Source: Schumannella luteola (lineage in GTDB: Bacteria > Actinomycetota > Actinomycetes > Actinomycetales > Microbacteriaceae). From it: a DNA stretch of 64,000 nt. Shown here piece by piece: positions 62,153-64,000 of this stretch (its first letter is position 1; each line of letters begins with the position of its first letter). The notes under the pieces are model-generated. The model did no database searches. It was not told where the DNA came from and saw only the letters and a list, made by a program, of their open reading frames with translations. Location: the NCBI RefSeq assembly GCF_013408685.1, contig NZ_JACBZY010000001.1, forward strand, positions 2,728,001-2,792,000. Reading direction: 5' to 3'. Position numbers and translations under genes: made by a program.

Positions 62153-62677
62153 GTGAGCGAGGCGTGCGAGGTCCTGATCGTGTCCGAGACGGTGCCGGAC
62201 TACGCGCATCCCGGTGACGCGGGCGCCGACCTGCGCGCGGCCGAGCCGGCCGTGCTCGCCCCCGGTGAGCGCGCCGTGGTCGGCACGGGCGTCGCGATCG
62301 CCCTGCCCGACGGCTACGCCGCCTTCGTCGTGCCGCGCAGCGGCCTCGCCGCGAAGCACGGCATCACGATCGTGAACAGCCCCGGCACGGTGGATGCCGG
62401 CTACCGCGGCGAGATCAAGGTCACCCTCCTGAACACCGACGCCCGGGTGCCGTATTCTGTCGCGGTCGGCGACCGGATCGCCCAGCTGATCGTGATGCCC
62501 GTGACCCGCGCCCGCTTCGTGCCCGTGGATCGACTGCCGGGCAGCGAACGCGGCGAGGGCGGCTTCGGCTCCACCGGCTACGCGCACCGCACCGCCGGCG
62601 CCGCGCCAGCCGCCGACAGCGATGCGAACGGCGCCGCCCCGACCGGGGATGCCGCCACGACAGGAGAGCAGCGATGA
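62153..62677 (+). CDS. dut: dUTP diphosphatase
   Basis: Hydrolyses dUTP to dUMP, keeping uracil out of DNA. 174 residues, trimeric family. All five dUTPase motifs are visible in order: GDAGADLRAAE, VPRSGLAAKHGI, NSPGTVDAGYRGEIKV, VGDRIAQLIV and RGEGGFGSTG. The C-terminal ~25 residues are an Ala/Gly-rich tail after the last motif. The GTG start follows the leaderless pattern. Overlaps the DUF3710 gene (ATGA). Confidence 0.95.
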   Translation: MSEACEVLIVSETVPDYAHPGDAGADLRAAEPAVLAPGERAVVGTGVAIALPDGYAAFVVPRSGLAAKHGITIVNSPGTVDAGYRGEIKVTLLNTDARVPYSVAVGDRIAQLIVMPVTRARFVPVDRLPGSERGEGGFGSTGYAHRTAGAAPAADSDANGAAPTGDAATTGEQR

Positions 62678-63420
62678 GCCCCCGCCAGTCCCGCAAGTCC
62701 CGCAAGGCCGAGGCCGAGAGCGCCGTCGAGAACGCGGAGGTCGCCGAGATCGAGGCCGATCTCGAGACCGAGGTCGCCGACGACGAGCTCGAGGCGACGA
62801 CCGTCGCGGTCGAGAGCGGCGCGGACGACGAGGAGGCGGTCGTCGACCAGCCGAAGTCGGCGCCCGAGGACCGCGACACCGAGGGTCCCCTCGACGAAGC
62901 CGAGTCGAACCCGGTGCGCCCCTACGTCGATCTCGGCGGCGTCAAGATCCTGCCTCGCCCCGAGCTGGGCCTGCGTCTCGAGGTCGAGGAGGGCAGCCAG
63001 CGCGTCGTCGCCGTCGCCCTCGACTTCGCCGAGTCCACGCTGCAGGTGCAGCCCTTCGCCGCGCCGCGCTCGAGCGGCCTGTGGCACGAGATCCGCGAGC
63101 AGATCGCCGAGCAGCTGCGCCGCCAGGGCGGCGAGGTCGAGGAGCGCGACGGCGCGCTCGGGCCCGAGCTGCTGACGCGCATCCCCGCCCCGGCCGGCGC
63201 CGAGGGCGGCACCCGCGTCGCGCGCTTCGTCGGCGTCGACGGCCCCCGCTGGTTCCTGCGCGGTGTCATCAGCGGCAAGGCCGCGGTCGAGGAGAAGGCC
63301 GGCGCCGAGATCGAGGAGCTGTTCCGCAGCATCGTCGTGGTGCGCGGCGGTCAGCCGATGCCCCCGCGCGACCTCATCCCGCTGCACGTGCCCGCCGGCG
63401 CCCAGCCCGACGCCGGATGA
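62674..63420 (+). CDS. DUF3710 protein
   Basis: 248 residues. Residues 1-~85 are a basic then strongly acidic, disordered segment. The DUF3710 domain follows: RPYVDLGGVKILPRPELGLRL, VQPFAAPRSSGLWHEIR, LLTRIPAPAGAEG and RFVGVDGPRWFLRGVISG. Function unknown; the family regularly follows dut in actinobacteria. Overlaps dut upstream and the DUF3159 gene downstream by 4 nt each, so the three are translationally coupled. Confidence 0.88.
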   Translation: MSPRQSRKSRKAEAESAVENAEVAEIEADLETEVADDELEATTVAVESGADDEEAVVDQPKSAPEDRDTEGPLDEAESNPVRPYVDLGGVKILPRPELGLRLEVEEGSQRVVAVALDFAESTLQVQPFAAPRSSGLWHEIREQIAEQLRRQGGEVEERDGALGPELLTRIPAPAGAEGGTRVARFVGVDGPRWFLRGVISGKAAVEEKAGAEIEELFRSIVVVRGGQPMPPRDLIPLHVPAGAQPDAG

Positions 63421-64000
63421 GCGACGAGCGCGACGACACCGCGTCCGCTCCGGCCGACGCCGAGCGCCCGCCCACCTTCCAGGAGGCGATGGCGCAGGCG
63501 GCACGGCGCTCCGGCCTCGGGCATGTGAAGCCGGGGGAGGCCCCGACAGCGGGCGCCCTCCTCGGCGCCATGGGCGGCATCCGCGGCCTGATCGAGTCGA
63601 TCCTGCCGGGCATCGGCTTCCTGGTCACCTACACGATCACGCAGCAGCTGCTGCCCTCGGTCATCGCGCCCGCGGTGCTCGCGGTGCTGCTCATCGTCGC
63701 CCGCGTGATCCAGCGCCAGCCGGTCATGACCGCCGTGGCGGGCCTGCTCGGCATCGTCATCTCGGCCGGGCTGGCGCTCTGGACCGGCAACGCCTCGAAC
63801 AACTTCCTGCCCGGGTTCTTCATCAACGGCGGCACCGCGCTGCTGGTGATCATCACGATCCTCGTGCGCCGCCCGATCGTGGGCCTCATCGCCGGATTCC
63901 TGACCGGCGACGCGGACTGGCCGAAGGACCGCGCCAAGCTGCGCGTCGCCACGATCGCGTCGATCTTCTGGGCCGCGCTGTCGCTGCTGCGCCTGGGCGT
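63417..64000 (+). CDS. DUF3159 membrane protein (3' end cut by window)
   Basis: 194 complete codons from the ATG that overlaps the DUF3710 stop; no stop before the window end. It begins MSDERDDTASAPADAERPP, then FQEAMAQAARRSG and at least five hydrophobic segments (GGIRGLIESILPGIGFLVTY, VLAVLLIVARVI, GLLGIVISAGLAL and others), with RRPIVGLIAGFLTGD typical of DUF3159. Function unknown. It belongs to the dut-DUF3710-DUF3159 cluster. Confidence 0.85.
   Translation, partial: MSDERDDTASAPADAERPPTFQEAMAQAARRSGLGHVKPGEAPTAGALLGAMGGIRGLIESILPGIGFLVTYTITQQLLPSVIAPAVLAVLLIVARVIQRQPVMTAVAGLLGIVISAGLALWTGNASNNFLPGFFINGGTALLVIITILVRRPIVGLIAGFLTGDADWPKDRAKLRVATIASIFWAALSLLRLG

Overview
The window is a 64 kb chromosomal core segment of a high-GC actinobacterium, most likely a member of Microbacteriaceae (Microbacterium-like). 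This rests on gene order and family content rather than on any taxonomic marker: fabD-fabH-acpP-fabF with aceE and a PucR/FasR regulator, glnA2-glnE, lipB-lipA-DUF4191-glnA, pepA-lpd-sucB, sigA-murT-gatD-parE-parC, sepH-DUF4193-DUF3093-dut-DUF3710-DUF3159. No phage, insertion sequence, integrase or CRISPR array is visible.

Layout. 1-9.6 kb: fatty acid synthesis (fabF, acpP, fabH, fabD) and pyruvate dehydrogenase E1 with its FasR-like regulator, separated by an unusual insertion of an alpha/beta hydrolase and a secreted GH18 chitinase. 9.9-17.6 kb: peroxiredoxin, DUF1345 membrane protein, tRNA-Val(TAC), an NCS1-type permease with a ~490-residue disordered N-terminus, NIF3 and its coiled-coil partner, a sarcosine-oxidase-like flavoprotein, and RNase P RNA. 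17.6-27.6 kb: ppgK, map, a 57-residue WYN protein, panB, YhhN, nadE, glnA2, glnE. 28-32.7 kb: a probable exopolysaccharide locus (processive GT2 synthase, membrane-anchored GH26 hydrolase, a 26-residue ORF, UDP-glucose dehydrogenase). 32.8-34.2 kb: two small genes, each preceded by a copy of an 18-bp-arm inverted repeat. 34.3-44.9 kb: glnA1 with two GlnR-type boxes, DUF4191, lipA, lipB, a pseudokinase, sucB, lpdA, pepA. 45-52 kb: PAC2, an MFS transporter, sigA, murT, a catalytically dead gatD, an ATP-grasp protein. 52-64 kb: DUF7455, parE, carboxylesterase, parC, a phosphodiesterase, sepH, DUF4193, DUF3093, dut, DUF3710, DUF3159 (cut by the window end).

How the genes work together. aceE, sucB (E2), lpdA (E3), lipA and lipB form an almost complete 2-oxoacid dehydrogenase and lipoylation set, supplying acetyl-CoA to the fab cluster. 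glnA1, glnA2, glnE and the GlnR-type boxes form a nitrogen assimilation set. parE/parC, sepH, sigA and rnpB are housekeeping.

The most interesting signals are: (1) MurT next to a GatD homologue whose glutaminase Cys and His are both replaced, in a group whose peptidoglycan cross-links through the D-Glu alpha-carboxyl, with an ATP-grasp gene beside it; (2) the paired inverted repeats at 32.8 and 33.5 kb; (3) a very regular -10 signature (TANNNT, 6-7 nt, then ATG/GTG) at about 17 genes, calibrated by the RNase P RNA 5' end, indicating pervasive leaderless transcription; and (4) the GT2-GH26-UGD polysaccharide locus.
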